Assembly: GCF_009363435.1 (NCBI RefSeq)
Contig: NZ_CP045354.1
Span: 3,376,501-3,440,500 of the forward strand
Length of the DNA stretch: 64,000 nt
Source: Labrenzia sp. THAF82
Lineage (GTDB): Bacteria > Pseudomonadota > Alphaproteobacteria > Rhizobiales > Stappiaceae
Reading direction: 5' to 3'
Each line of letters starts with the position of its first letter. Position 1 is the stretch's first letter. The position numbers and the translations under genes are program-made. The notes below the pieces were generated by a model, which saw nothing but the letters and a program-made list of their open reading frames with translations, did not search any database and was not told the DNA's origin. Positions 56,508 to 64,000 of the stretch are shown one piece after another.

Positions 56508-57446
56508 TCAAATCGCTTGCGGTCTTTCACTCAAATGAATGCCTGCAATCATGCAACGGACGGAGCCGCCGGCAAGCTCTATGGTTGGAATGTTGAGCGG
56601 CAACAGCGAGACATGAGCTTCAAGAGGTGCTTTCTGGCGTGAGTTCAGCGAGGCCAGGGCTCGCTGAGACAACGCCAATAGAGGGCCATCTGAACCGGAC
56701 AATTCAATAGCATTTCCCGCAAAATCGGCGATTTGCTGTTGCGAGAGTTCAATGACATCGCGGTGTCCGGCGTGAATACGGTCCAGAACCTCTTGTCGCC
56801 GTACTCTATCTGGGATGCAATCAAGGCCTATCATTGCAAACCCGGTTCCAATGCACATCAGAACGTTGGTGTGATAGATCGGCGCTCCTGACAAATCGAA
56901 TGCGTCAAATACCATGGGCTCGTAGTCGAAGTGCGCGCAAAAGCGCTCCAGCAAGACTTCGCTGGTTCGTCTGGACCGGGCCGCATAGGCGACACGTTCA
57001 AGATGATCGACGACCATGGCTCCCGTGCCTTCCAGAAAAAGGTCGTCTTGTTCCAGTCCGGAATAGTCTCTGATGTCCTGAACCCGAAATCTTTGTTTCA
57101 GCAGCTCCAACACGTCGTGCCGGCGTTCTGAGCGTCTGTTGGGTGAGTACATCGGATAGACTGCAATATGGCCGCCCGAGTGCGTTGAAAACCAGTTGTT
57201 CGGAAAGACTGAATCCGGTGTCGCAGTGCTTTTGTCCTCAAAAAGATGGACCTTGATACCGGCATCTGACAACGCGCTGACTGCTTGAGTGACTTCACTA
57301 TACGCTCGCGAGGCGATTTGTTCTGCTGTGTGGCTGGCGACCTGTCCTTGAAACGTATTGTCTTTGGCTGTCTGGGTGTTCGGTGTGAAGTGATGAGATC
57401 TGATCATCACCACCGATTGTGGTGCTTGTATCGATTTGTTGTGCAT
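56508..57446 (-). CDS. CtlX-type amidinohydrolase (arginine deiminase superfamily)
   Basis: This 312-residue guanidino-group-modifying enzyme resembles the citrulline utilisation hydrolase CtlX. Active-site blocks of the superfamily are visible: FPNNWFSTH, EQDDLFLEGTGAMVVDH (acidic), YHTNVLMCIG (His) and the C-terminal Cys in GGSVRCMIAGIHL. The ATG at 57446 has GGAGAG upstream; a much longer in-frame extension to 57821 overlaps the divergent regulator gene and lacks family sequence. Such enzymes hydrolyse ureido or guanidino groups, as in citrulline or dimethylarginine. The divergent AsnC-type gene probably controls it. Confidence 0.88.
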   Translation of the reverse strand: MHNKSIQAPQSVVMIRSHHFTPNTQTAKDNTFQGQVASHTAEQIASRAYSEVTQAVSALSDAGIKVHLFEDKSTATPDSVFPNNWFSTHSGGHIAVYPMYSPNRRSERRHDVLELLKQRFRVQDIRDYSGLEQDDLFLEGTGAMVVDHLERVAYAARSRRTSEVLLERFCAHFDYEPMVFDAFDLSGAPIYHTNVLMCIGTGFAMIGLDCIPDRVRRQEVLDRIHAGHRDVIELSQQQIADFAGNAIELSGSDGPLLALSQRALASLNSRQKAPLEAHVSLLPLNIPTIELAGGSVRCMIAGIHLSERPQAI

Positions 57447-57515
57447 CTTGCTCTCCGGCGACTTCGGGTGCCGGCACAAAGATATGCCTTGGTATTTGCA
57501 AAAGTTATAGTCAAA

Positions 57516-57532
57516 CCATACATTATGTCTGG
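57516..57532. promoter_or_regulatory. Candidate Lrp/AsnC-type operator
   Basis: CCATACATTATGTCTGG is an imperfect 17-bp palindrome (outer CCA/TGG, inner ACAT/ATGT) in the AT-rich gap between the divergent ctlX-like and asnC-like genes. A related TGGTAT...TTTG...GCAAA word occurs twice around it. Size and place fit an AsnC-family site. Confidence 0.5.
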
Positions 57533-57573
57533 TATCTTTGAGCAAATAGCTATCAATCAACGAGCAAAATGCA

Positions 57574-57999
57574 ATGCATGTTTTTGACGAACTCGATCGC
57601 CAATTGATTGCGATCTTGAGAGAGGATGGTCGTGCACCCGTTGCCAAGCTTGCCGCGATCCTCAATGTCTCCAGGGCGACCGTGCAAAACCGGCTCGACC
57701 GGCTGTTGGACAGCGGTGCCGTTCTGGGCTTCACCATTCGCGCAAGAGAAGACCACGGCCCGGATGGCGTGCATGCGATCATGATGATCGAAGTTTCCGG
57801 CAAATCGACAACCAGCGTCATTCGAAAGTTGCGCGGTCTTCCGGAACTGCGACAACTTCATTCAACCAATGGCAAGTGGGATCTCGTCGCCCAATTGACC
57901 GCCATCAATCTCACGGACTTTGACCGAGTGCTCAGGGATGTCAGAGGCGTTGACGGGATTACGAACAGCGAAACTTCAATCCTGCTGAGTTCCGTGTGA
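57574..57999 (+). CDS. Lrp/AsnC-family transcriptional regulator
   Basis: This 141-residue protein has an N-terminal helix-turn-helix (LDRQLIAILREDGRAPVAKL, then LNVSRATVQNRLDRLLDSG) and a C-terminal RAM (AsnC ligand-binding) domain from about residue 60. The RAM features include VHAIMMIEVSGKS and LHSTNGKWDLVAQL. These proteins bind amino acids and usually control the adjacent divergent gene. In Rhizobiales, AsnC genes next to ctlX-like genes are common. The ribosome site is weak. Amino acid sensed: not deducible, but citrulline or arginine-related is plausible from the neighbour. Confidence 0.92.
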   Translation: MHVFDELDRQLIAILREDGRAPVAKLAAILNVSRATVQNRLDRLLDSGAVLGFTIRAREDHGPDGVHAIMMIEVSGKSTTSVIRKLRGLPELRQLHSTNGKWDLVAQLTAINLTDFDRVLRDVRGVDGITNSETSILLSSV

Positions 58000-58390
58000 C
58001 GTACGTCTGGCGACTATCTTGAAATTGAGCGAAGCATAAAGGGCGCAAGTAGGGGGTGGTACGACCTGAGCAAACTCCTTATTTGTCGAGATTGCTTGTT
58101 TGGTCGAGAGGTTCTTAAACACTCACTCGGGTCGAGTTTAGTTCTCCTTTAAACGCACACGTTGTCCAGTTTGAAAGGATTGAGAAGTGCCGCATTTGTG
58201 AGTGACCACCAAAAACAATGATCACTTTTCTCGTCACGTTAAGTCGAAGCGCTGGACGGAACAAGAAAGGCATTGACACAAATACCAATAAGATATCCAT
58301 TTACCTCACCTAGAAGTTGCATTGTCTTGGCAGGGCATCTTGGTCACAATTCAGAACACTTCAGGCTGCTACAGCCTCTGCGAGGCGGAC
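58000..58390. other. 391-bp region before the lipoprotein gene
   Basis: No gene is seen. The first 160 bp are mixed sequence. At 58184-58210 lies a word (GAAGTGCCGCATT and about 14 more bases) that recurs in degenerate form at 59137. TTGACA at 58274 with an AT-rich stretch 17 to 25 bases later may be part of the lipoprotein promoter. Confidence 0.4.
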
Positions 58391-58837
58391 ATGAAAAAAG
58401 TCTTTTGTTTATTGCCATTTCTTGCACTCGGTGGGTGCGTAACAGACGATACTTCAGCTTCATCCCGGCCAAGCAAGGACGAGTTGATTTGTATCGATTC
58501 AGGCTTCGTCCCGGGGACAATTGAGTTTTCACAATGCCTGGCAACGGCAAAAATCGCTCGCAAGACTGCAGAAGACCTGGAGAAGGAGCGCAAAAAGGAA
58601 CAGGAGAAACGCGACACTATCAGTGCAAGTCTGGCCAACGAAATTTGTGTCGAGTTCGCCAGGAAAAGAATGCCGTATCCGGTCATCAGAAATCAGACCG
58701 TGCATAACATCAGTGGCGGATACAGACAAACGATACGGGTAAGCTTTGAACTGGACCAACCAGGGACTTCATATTCATCCAGAAGCGCGCAATGCATCAT
58801 ACGCGGTCGAGAAGTTGTCGATTTCAAGATTACCTAA
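58391..58837 (+). CDS. Small predicted lipoprotein with coiled coil
   Basis: This protein of about 148 residues starts MKKVFCLLPFLALGGCVTDD. The lipobox LGGC puts the lipidated Cys at residue 16. Asp at +4 and +5 are compatible with either membrane. A Ser-rich linker follows, then a Lys/Glu-rich helix (about 57-80, coiled-coil-like). A C-terminal beta-rich domain carries SGGYRQTIRVSFEL and ends in KIT. Three further Cys are present (ICIDSG, SQCLATA, NEICVEF), plus one in AQCIIRGR. The ATG at 58391 is chosen because it begins the signal peptide. No family recognised. Confidence 0.8.
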   Translation: MKKVFCLLPFLALGGCVTDDTSASSRPSKDELICIDSGFVPGTIEFSQCLATAKIARKTAEDLEKERKKEQEKRDTISASLANEICVEFARKRMPYPVIRNQTVHNISGGYRQTIRVSFELDQPGTSYSSRSAQCIIRGREVVDFKIT

Positions 58838-59302
58838 AGACTGTCATCAGGATTTTCAGACAGATTACAGATCGACCTAAGCGATGTCCTGGCTCACTGT
58901 GATGGCATTGTACGTGTGACGCCTACATGTGGTACGCCGAACTCCGGGAGTGACTTTGGATCTGGATTTGTTTGAAGGTGTAAGATATGCCGTTTGACAT
59001 GTTCATGAGATAGGCGCGGTCGAAACGCTGACATCATCGCCGTTGACCAGAGGCAAAACTTCAATTTGCTTTTTGGTCTCGCTCACTCATTAAAACTTAT
59101 CTGATGTCGCATCCACCAGCTCAAGCGTCAAAGCGGGAAGTGCCGCATTCTTGAATGGACAAACCCGTGCACCGCAGAGGAGCATCCACACATCAAATTC
59201 GCATAATCAATATTATGGAACATTTTTACTTAGGCAGGAATGACCCTGAAACCAAAGGCTTACCGTTGTCAGCGACCACTTAGTCTCAACACCGCATGGC
59301 GT
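58838..59302. other. 465-bp region with no recognisable gene
   Basis: No coding frame with convincing composition is present on either strand. At 59137-59163 lies a degenerate copy of the GAAGTGCCGCATT word seen at 58184. The remaining sequence shows no terminator or tRNA. It may be decayed DNA. Confidence 0.4.
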
Positions 59303-59851
59303 TCAGTTAGAAAAACCGCTCTGGTCGTGTTCGATCTCTTGATGTGCGTCAATGACCTGTCGTGCGACTTCAAAAGCAAATCCGGCTCGGCACAATGCAG
59401 CAAGATCCTTATCCCGGCGCTGATCACGGTCCGCGGCTTTGCGAAACGGACCAAGACGTCGCCGGCGTGCAAATGCGATCGCTGCCTGAAGCTCGGCTTC
59501 ATCATCACTTTCAAGCACGTTCTGAAGTATGTCGCGGTCAACGCCCTTGGCGATCAGTTGCGCTTCAATCTTGCGTTTGGATCCTCCACGCCGACGTAAG
59601 CTGGCTGCCTTTGTCTCAGCGTAATGAAGATCATTGATCAGGCCGGTCTCGACACACAATGAGACAACGCGGTCAATCATTGGCTCGTAGTCTTGCGGCT
59701 CCAACTCAAGGCTGCGACAGGCTTTTGAGACCTTGCGTTGCAGAACCCTGCGAAGATTGGCTGCAGATGATGCATAACGCTCCAGGTAATGAAGCGCCCA
59801 ACGCTTCAATCGTTCTTCGGTCGGTTTCTTGTAGCGCGCTTTAGCCTGCAT
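59303..59851 (-). CDS. recX: Recombination regulator RecX
   Basis: RecX modulates RecA filaments and usually inhibits strand exchange. The 182-residue protein has the triple helix repeat organisation. Key segments are LHYLERYASSAANLRRVLQRKV (first repeat, in part), INDLHYAETKAASLRRRGGS (second) and KRKIEAQLIAKGVDRDI. The ATG at 59851 overlaps the stop of the MBL-fold gene by 11 bp, and a longer in-frame start at 59908 lies entirely in that gene and is disfavoured. recX is often near recA; here it is at the end of a housekeeping run. Confidence 0.88.
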   Translation of the reverse strand: MQAKARYKKPTEERLKRWALHYLERYASSAANLRRVLQRKVSKACRSLELEPQDYEPMIDRVVSLCVETGLINDLHYAETKAASLRRRGGSKRKIEAQLIAKGVDRDILQNVLESDDEAELQAAIAFARRRRLGPFRKAADRDQRRDKDLAALCRAGFAFEVARQVIDAHQEIEHDQSGFSN

Positions 59852-60677
59852 AGTTCGACAAGGCAAACTCGTCGTGGGCATCGTCCAGAACCAGCTGCAG
59901 TCCATCATAGGCCGGTTCTATGCCAGCCGGCAGTTCATCGCACAACGTTCTGTAGTCCAAGTCATTGTGAAGATTGGTGAAAACAGCTTTTTTGGGAGCC
60001 AACCTCTTTGTCCATTCAAGTGAGTCCTGAAGGCAGAAATGGCTAGGGTGTGGTCGTCGTCGCAAGCAATCGAGAACCAGAATGTTCAGATCTTTCAGTG
60101 CTTTCTCGCTCTTTTCCGGAATATCGGAAACGTCCGGAACGTAAGCAAGGCCGGAGGTTTTGAACCCCAGTGCATTGATTTCACCATGAACGACTTCAAT
60201 CGGTTCGAAGCTTATTGTTCCCCCAGCGCCGGAGACTTCGATAGGCTTCCCGATTTGAATTGGCTGATGCTCAAGGATAGGCGGGTAATTAGAGCCCTTG
60301 GGTGTTTCGAAGCAATATGAAAACGCAGAATGAACTCTTCCATAGGTTTCCAAGTCCATGTAAACGTTAGTTTTCTTGCCGCTCTTGACCCAGAAGCCGC
60401 GCAAATCGTCAATTCCGTGTACGTGATCGGCATGAGCATGGGTGTATAGGACCGCATCGACGTTCTGCACATTAGCTGCCAAGAGCTGGTGCCTCAGGTC
60501 TGGTCCAGTATCAATCAACACGGTTGTGCACTTGTTGTCCACACGCTTTTCCACAAGGATTGCACAGCGCAGACGTCGATTCCTCGGCTCACCTGGGTCG
60601 CAATCGCCCCAGTCGTTGCCGATGCGTGGCACGCCGCCAGATGACCCACATCCCAAAATGGTCGCGGTTACCGTCAT
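59841..60677 (-). CDS. MBL-fold metallohydrolase (PhnP-like)
   Basis: This 278-residue metallo-beta-lactamase-fold enzyme has the metal motif THAHADHVHGIDD. The N-terminal TATILGCGSSGGVPRIGNDW with CDPGEPRNRRLRC is typical of the PhnP / cyclic-phosphate phosphodiesterase group. Additional ligands are likely in IEVVHGE (His) and LVLDCLR (Asp). TatD and this type of MBL hydrolase are commonly adjacent in alphaproteobacteria. The start overlaps the stop of tatD in ATGA, and the end overlaps recX. A phosphodiester substrate is likely but not identified. Confidence 0.9.
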   Translation of the reverse strand: MTVTATILGCGSSGGVPRIGNDWGDCDPGEPRNRRLRCAILVEKRVDNKCTTVLIDTGPDLRHQLLAANVQNVDAVLYTHAHADHVHGIDDLRGFWVKSGKKTNVYMDLETYGRVHSAFSYCFETPKGSNYPPILEHQPIQIGKPIEVSGAGGTISFEPIEVVHGEINALGFKTSGLAYVPDVSDIPEKSEKALKDLNILVLDCLRRRPHPSHFCLQDSLEWTKRLAPKKAVFTNLHNDLDYRTLCDELPAGIEPAYDGLQLVLDDAHDEFALSNYAG

Positions 60678-61480
60678 TGGGCGGCTACCTGGGTGAGCTT
60701 TGCAGGATTTGGCACCTTCTTGAACAAACGAAAGAAGTTTTCAGTCGTTTGGCGCGCAATTTCAGCTTCGGAAACACCCCGTGTTTCGGCCAAAACGGCT
60801 GCGGTCATAGCGGTATAGGCCGGCTCGTTGCGCTTTCCGCGCCTGGGCTGCGGTGCCAAATAAGGCGCGTCGGTTTCTACAAGCAAACGGTTTGCAGGCA
60901 GGTCGCGCGCGATATCGCGCAACTCTTCTGAGCGTTTAAATGTCAAAATACCGGAGAAGGAAACGTAAAGCCCGAGTTCAATACCGGTGAGGGCAAGGTC
61001 GCGCCCGGACGAAAAGCAGTGAAGAAGAGCGGAAAATGGCCCCTTTCCCATCTCTTCACGCAAGATGGCGGCCATGTCTTCATCAGCGTCTCTTGCGTGA
61101 ATGACCAAGGGCAACCCTGTTTGCCGAGAGGCTTCGATATGGACGCGCAGCCCTTCGGCCTGGGCCTCTCTTGGCGCCTTGTCATAGAAGTAGTCGAGAC
61201 CTGCTTCGCCGATCGCGACCACCTTAGGGTGGGCAGCAAGGCTCACAATTTCGTCAACCGGTATATCGCGCTCTGTGCCTGCATTGTGCGGATGCGTCCC
61301 GACGGAGCAGTAGACATTGTCGAACTCCTCGGCAATGGCGCGCACCTGATCAAATTTCCGCACATGGGTACAGATTGTGACCATCAATTCGACACCAGCG
61401 GCCTTTGCTCGTGCGATCAGTTCGGAACGTTCGCCGTCAAAGTCGGGAAAGTCGAGATGGCAATGGCTGTCAACAAGCAT
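60674..61480 (-). CDS. TatD-family metal-dependent hydrolase (deoxyribonuclease)
   Basis: This 268-residue TIM-barrel hydrolase has all the TatD signatures. The N-terminal metal site is LVDSHCHLDFPDFDG, then GEAGLDYFYDKA, IHARDADEDM, and HCFSSG. The final ETDAPYLAPQP carries the catalytic Asp. TatD nucleases act 3'-5' on DNA and RNA, partly in quality control. The gene lies 132 bp after holB and overlaps the MBL gene by 4 bp. In many Rhizobiales metG lies between holB and tatD; that is not the case here. Confidence 0.94.
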   Translation of the reverse strand: MLVDSHCHLDFPDFDGERSELIARAKAAGVELMVTICTHVRKFDQVRAIAEEFDNVYCSVGTHPHNAGTERDIPVDEIVSLAAHPKVVAIGEAGLDYFYDKAPREAQAEGLRVHIEASRQTGLPLVIHARDADEDMAAILREEMGKGPFSALLHCFSSGRDLALTGIELGLYVSFSGILTFKRSEELRDIARDLPANRLLVETDAPYLAPQPRRGKRNEPAYTAMTAAVLAETRGVSEAEIARQTTENFFRLFKKVPNPAKLTQVAAQ

Positions 61481-61612
61481 GAAAGTTCCAAGATGGTTGT
61501 ATTAAAAGTCGCAACACAGTGATTCAGCAGGCCTTGATACAGGGAAACAGACAAGATCCCAAGAGGCAGATTTGGCAATGGTCACGGACAACGACAGGTG
61601 TCAGAAAAGACA

Positions 61613-62698
61613 TTACGTAAAGGGCTTGCCTTGGCCGGATGCTGCTTTGAGGGACAGAAAGAAGTCCAGCACGACTTGTTTTCGGTCGAGATTGAGCGCA
61701 TCTGCATCTCGGATCGCCTGGTTTGTTTTTTCGCTGAGCTCAACAAATCCATATGCGTTCCGAACACTGGAACTGACATCCCGGCGCATGCATTCATGAA
61801 GCCAGGCCTGGGCCATGTGCTGGAAGCTTTCCCAGTTATCTGCCTGGCCACGTGCTGCAACAACGTCAGCCAAAGCGTGAACGGCGGCGAGATCAACCTG
61901 TGCACCCTGGTTGGCGAGTTTCTTCATACCCTTGGCAATCGCAAGACCATCGCCGGACAAAAGCGTTATTGCCGACCGCAGGCTTCCATCCGCAGCCTCA
62001 GCAAGCTCTGCCAGGTCATTACCTGAAGGAACAAGGTCAGGCGCAAGGTCTGCCAAACCGCTTCCGATTTCTTCTGGCGACAGTGTTGCAAGATCCAGCC
62101 GGCGGCAACGCGAACGGATGGTTGGCAGCAAACGCCCCGGCGCATGACTGAGTACCAGAAACAGGCACCGCGCGGGTGGCTCTTCCAGTATTTTCAGCAG
62201 TGCGTTGGCGGAACTTATGTTCATGTCATCGGCGGCGTCGACAATACAAATGCGCCATGATTTTGCAGAGGCGGTGGTTCCGAAGAATGAAACGGTTCTC
62301 CGGACCTCATCGACGGGTAGGTCGGATTTGAACCGTTTTCCTTTTTCATCCCAGGGCCTGCGCAAATGCAGGATGTTCGGGTGGCCGCCTGCCGACAATT
62401 GTCTGGAAACAGGATTATCCTCTGACACAGACAGATCTTTTGCAGCTGTTACCGAAGGTCCGAAACGGTCCGGGTTTGCGATGACGAAACGGGCAAACCG
62501 AAAAGCCAGGGTGGCCTTGCCGATCCCCTTTGGCCCGCCGAGGATCCAGGCATGGTGCAACCGTTCGGACCTGTAGGCCTCAAGCAACGCTGCTTCAGTC
62601 CTGGAGTGCCCGATGAGTCGATCTCTTTCATGGGGCAATGGATACCCGGAGATCGCATCAACTTCCGGTATCTCGACCGGTTCGTTTCTACGAGCCAT
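61613..62698 (-). CDS. holB: DNA polymerase III subunit delta' (HolB)
   Basis: HolB is part of the clamp-loader complex of the replicative polymerase. The 361-residue protein has a P-loop-like GGPKGIGKATLAFRFARFV and the clamp-loader sensor segment SSANALLKILEEPPARCLFL with TIRSRCRRLDLATL. A C-terminal helical collar follows. The N-terminal region has a 25-residue acidic leader (EIPEVDAISGYPLPHERDRL). It shares a base with the tmk stop in TGATG and is coupled to it. Its end is 132 bp upstream of tatD. Confidence 0.93.
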   Translation of the reverse strand: MARRNEPVEIPEVDAISGYPLPHERDRLIGHSRTEAALLEAYRSERLHHAWILGGPKGIGKATLAFRFARFVIANPDRFGPSVTAAKDLSVSEDNPVSRQLSAGGHPNILHLRRPWDEKGKRFKSDLPVDEVRRTVSFFGTTASAKSWRICIVDAADDMNISSANALLKILEEPPARCLFLVLSHAPGRLLPTIRSRCRRLDLATLSPEEIGSGLADLAPDLVPSGNDLAELAEAADGSLRSAITLLSGDGLAIAKGMKKLANQGAQVDLAAVHALADVVAARGQADNWESFQHMAQAWLHECMRRDVSSSVRNAYGFVELSEKTNQAIRDADALNLDRKQVVLDFFLSLKAASGQGKPFT

Positions 62699-63384
62699 CA
62701 GGAGGCTGCCTCTGCCTTGTCGGCAAAGGTTTCTGTGTGCTCGAGTTCTTGTTGAAAAGCATTCAGCACGGCGTTTCGGATGGAAGATTCCACCTGGTCA
62801 GTATCTTGCTGACCGTCAATGACAGCAAATCGGTAGTCTTCTTCCTTTGCCAGTGCCAGAAAAAGCTGCCGTCTGCGTTCGTGGACCGTGAGGGCTTCGC
62901 CCTCGAACCGGTCAGGTCCGCCACTGGCGTCTGTCTCAGAGCGTTGAACAACCCTTTTGAGCCCGACGTCAGCAGGAACATCGATCAGGATCGTCAATTC
63001 CGGATAAACGCCTGCAACAGCGGCGGTTTCCAACAATTTGAGATAGTCGGGATCAACACCGGCTTCACCCTGATAGACTCGCGTTGAATCGGCGTACCGG
63101 TCACACAGTACCCAGGTTCCCTGTTCCAAGGCAGGCCGTATGGTCGTATCGACGTGGTCTGCTCGGGCGGCTGCAAAAAGCATGGCTTCGCCCCTTGGGC
63201 CGAGTTCTCTGGCTTCGCCGGAAAGCAGCAGCGCCCGGATTTTTTCTGCGCCTGGAGACCCTCCAGGTTCACGGGTCACGACAACCTTTATTCCGCAGCT
63301 TTCCAGAAAGGTCTTCAAGCGGGCAATCTGAGTTGACTTCCCAGCCCCCTCACCGCCTTCGAATGTAATAAAGTGTCCTGCCAC
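62698..63384 (-). CDS. tmk: Thymidylate kinase
   Basis: Tmk phosphorylates dTMP to dTDP. The 228-residue protein has the P-loop FEGGEGAGKSTQIARL, the DR(Y/H) motif in VLCDRYADSTRVYQG and the lid region near SETDASGGPDRFEGEA. The N-terminus MAGHFITFEGGEG is intact. It lies between dac (94-bp gap) and holB (1-bp overlap), a conserved arrangement. Length is slightly above the usual about 210 because of an extra C-terminal helix. Confidence 0.95.
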   Translation of the reverse strand: MAGHFITFEGGEGAGKSTQIARLKTFLESCGIKVVVTREPGGSPGAEKIRALLLSGEARELGPRGEAMLFAAARADHVDTTIRPALEQGTWVLCDRYADSTRVYQGEAGVDPDYLKLLETAAVAGVYPELTILIDVPADVGLKRVVQRSETDASGGPDRFEGEALTVHERRRQLFLALAKEEDYRFAVIDGQQDTDQVESSIRNAVLNAFQQELEHTETFADKAEAAS

Positions 63385-63477
63385 CTTGGCTCCGGCTCCG
63401 CAGACTGTGTCGATCTTTAAAGTTCTTCGGTGGTCTTTTAACAGCTAATCTGAAGTGTGTGGACTGGTCCTGGAAAT

Positions 63478-64000
63478 TTATCCAATCCAGCCGAACAGCA
63501 GCTCCTGCAATCCGTCAATTGCACGCGAGAAAAGTGTCCCTTCGGCAACAGACTGCCCGGTCACGACAGGAGCGCGATATACAATACCGTCTTTGCCGAT
63601 AACCCTGATTTCGCCTGCTTTGGTGCCTTCCTCCACGGGTGCTTGCAAAGGACCTTCGTAGACGACACGAATGCGATATTCGAGTGTTTCACCATTTGGC
63701 AAAAGCACATCGATATTTCTGGTAGAAACGAGCGGAACAGTGCTTTCCACGCCGCCATGGACACGGCCGTCGGCAATCGTTTCACCAGCGGTAAACACGG
63801 TTTTGACGATGAAATAGTCCCAGGCGCCTTCAAGGACTTCTTTCAATGTCTGAAGCCTGTGCTTGTCAGAAGTCAGACCTGCAACGGACGCAATCACGCG
63901 TCGGCCGTTTCTGTCCACCGATCCAAGACCGGAAAAGCCGTCATTGGGATCGTTGCCGCCGCCCAATCCGTCGAGATTGCGAATTTCGCCCAGAAGTGGG
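63478..64000 (-). CDS. D-alanyl-D-alanine carboxypeptidase (PBP5/DacF type), C-terminal part only
   Basis: The frame is open to the window edge, so the catalytic N-terminal part is missing. The visible 173 residues hold the end of the peptidase domain (GFSGLGSVDRNGRRVIASVA, then GLTSDKHRLQTLKEVLE). The PBP5 C-terminal beta-sandwich domain follows, with STVPLVSTRNIDVLLPNGE and RIRVVYEGPLQAPVEEG. The end FSRAIDGLQELLFGWIG looks like the amphipathic membrane anchor. These enzymes trim pentapeptide side chains of peptidoglycan in the periplasm. The order dac-tmk-holB is standard in Rhizobiales. Upstream continuation cannot be seen. Confidence 0.88.
   Translation of the reverse strand, partial: PLLGEIRNLDGLGGGNDPNDGFSGLGSVDRNGRRVIASVAGLTSDKHRLQTLKEVLEGAWDYFIVKTVFTAGETIADGRVHGGVESTVPLVSTRNIDVLLPNGETLEYRIRVVYEGPLQAPVEEGTKAGEIRVIGKDGIVYRAPVVTGQSVAEGTLFSRAIDGLQELLFGWIG

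Noticed and set aside
57447-57821. N-terminal extension of the CtlX-like gene
   Set aside because: It overlaps the AsnC gene and the intergenic region. The true start at 57446 has GGAGAG and begins the family sequence.
58000-58390. Possible tRNA or small RNA gene in the gap after the AsnC gene
   Set aside because: No acceptor stem, T-loop or CCA pattern was found, and no hairpin with T-run that would mark a small RNA.

Overview
This window reads as a single contiguous stretch of an alphaproteobacterial chromosome. Gene order points to the Hyphomicrobiales (Rhizobiales). Diagnostic features are ftsB-pdhA-pdhB-pdhC-lpd with a lipoyl domain fused to E1 beta, a fused ispDF, and the run dusB-ntrB-ntrC-ntrY-ntrX-trkA-dat-hfq-hflX. 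The mix of an autotransporter, IalB, CtlX and a RutR-controlled pyrimidine locus would suit a marine Stappiaceae-type organism (Roseibium/Labrenzia-like). That genus-level placement is inference from gene content, not from a search. No rRNA, tRNA, CRISPR array, prophage or insertion sequence was recognised.

Region 1 (1-12.9 kb) is housekeeping: amino-sugar precursors (glmU, glmS), DNA repair and transcription coupling (recG, mfd), SdhE, Pcm and several membrane proteins of unknown role (DUF454, DUF502, and an edge-truncated coiled-coil protein). Region 2 (12.9-21.5 kb) is central carbon: ftsB-like, the complete pyruvate dehydrogenase set, an orphan gene, two GlsB/YeaQ-like membrane proteins, a thioesterase and lipoyl synthase LipA, which makes the cofactor the PDH complex needs. 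Region 3 (21.5-37.2 kb) has a RatA/COQ10-like protein, a tandem pair of related secreted proteins of unknown function, CinA-C and ispDF. The nitrogen-control block NtrBC/NtrYX follows, then TrkA, a D-amino acid transaminase-like enzyme, Hfq and HflX.

Region 4 (37.2-49.8 kb) is the most coherent accessory system. A divergent regulator, RutR, faces a long minus-strand operon-like array. The array encodes an omega-amino acid aminotransferase, a carbamoyl-amino acid amidohydrolase, a GH114-like secreted protein, a dihydropyrimidinase/hydantoinase, an ABC ATPase, a GNAT, two ABC permeases and a small membrane protein. The enzymes match the later steps of reductive pyrimidine breakdown (dihydrouracil to N-carbamoyl-beta-alanine to beta-alanine to malonate semialdehyde). 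The region between rutR and the aminotransferase holds a perfect RutR-type palindrome, a near-perfect one and a third related element. No substrate-binding protein and no dihydropyrimidine dehydrogenase is present.

Region 5 (49.8-59.3 kb) is a surface and signalling locus. A membrane-anchored 7TM-DISM/AraC regulator is divergent from a large autotransporter, with AraC-style 21-bp-spaced direct repeats between them. IalB, a CtlX-type hydrolase with a divergent AsnC regulator, and a small lipoprotein follow. Region 6 (59.3-64 kb) is a housekeeping run on the minus strand (dac-tmk-holB-tatD-MBL hydrolase-recX) with tightly overlapping genes.
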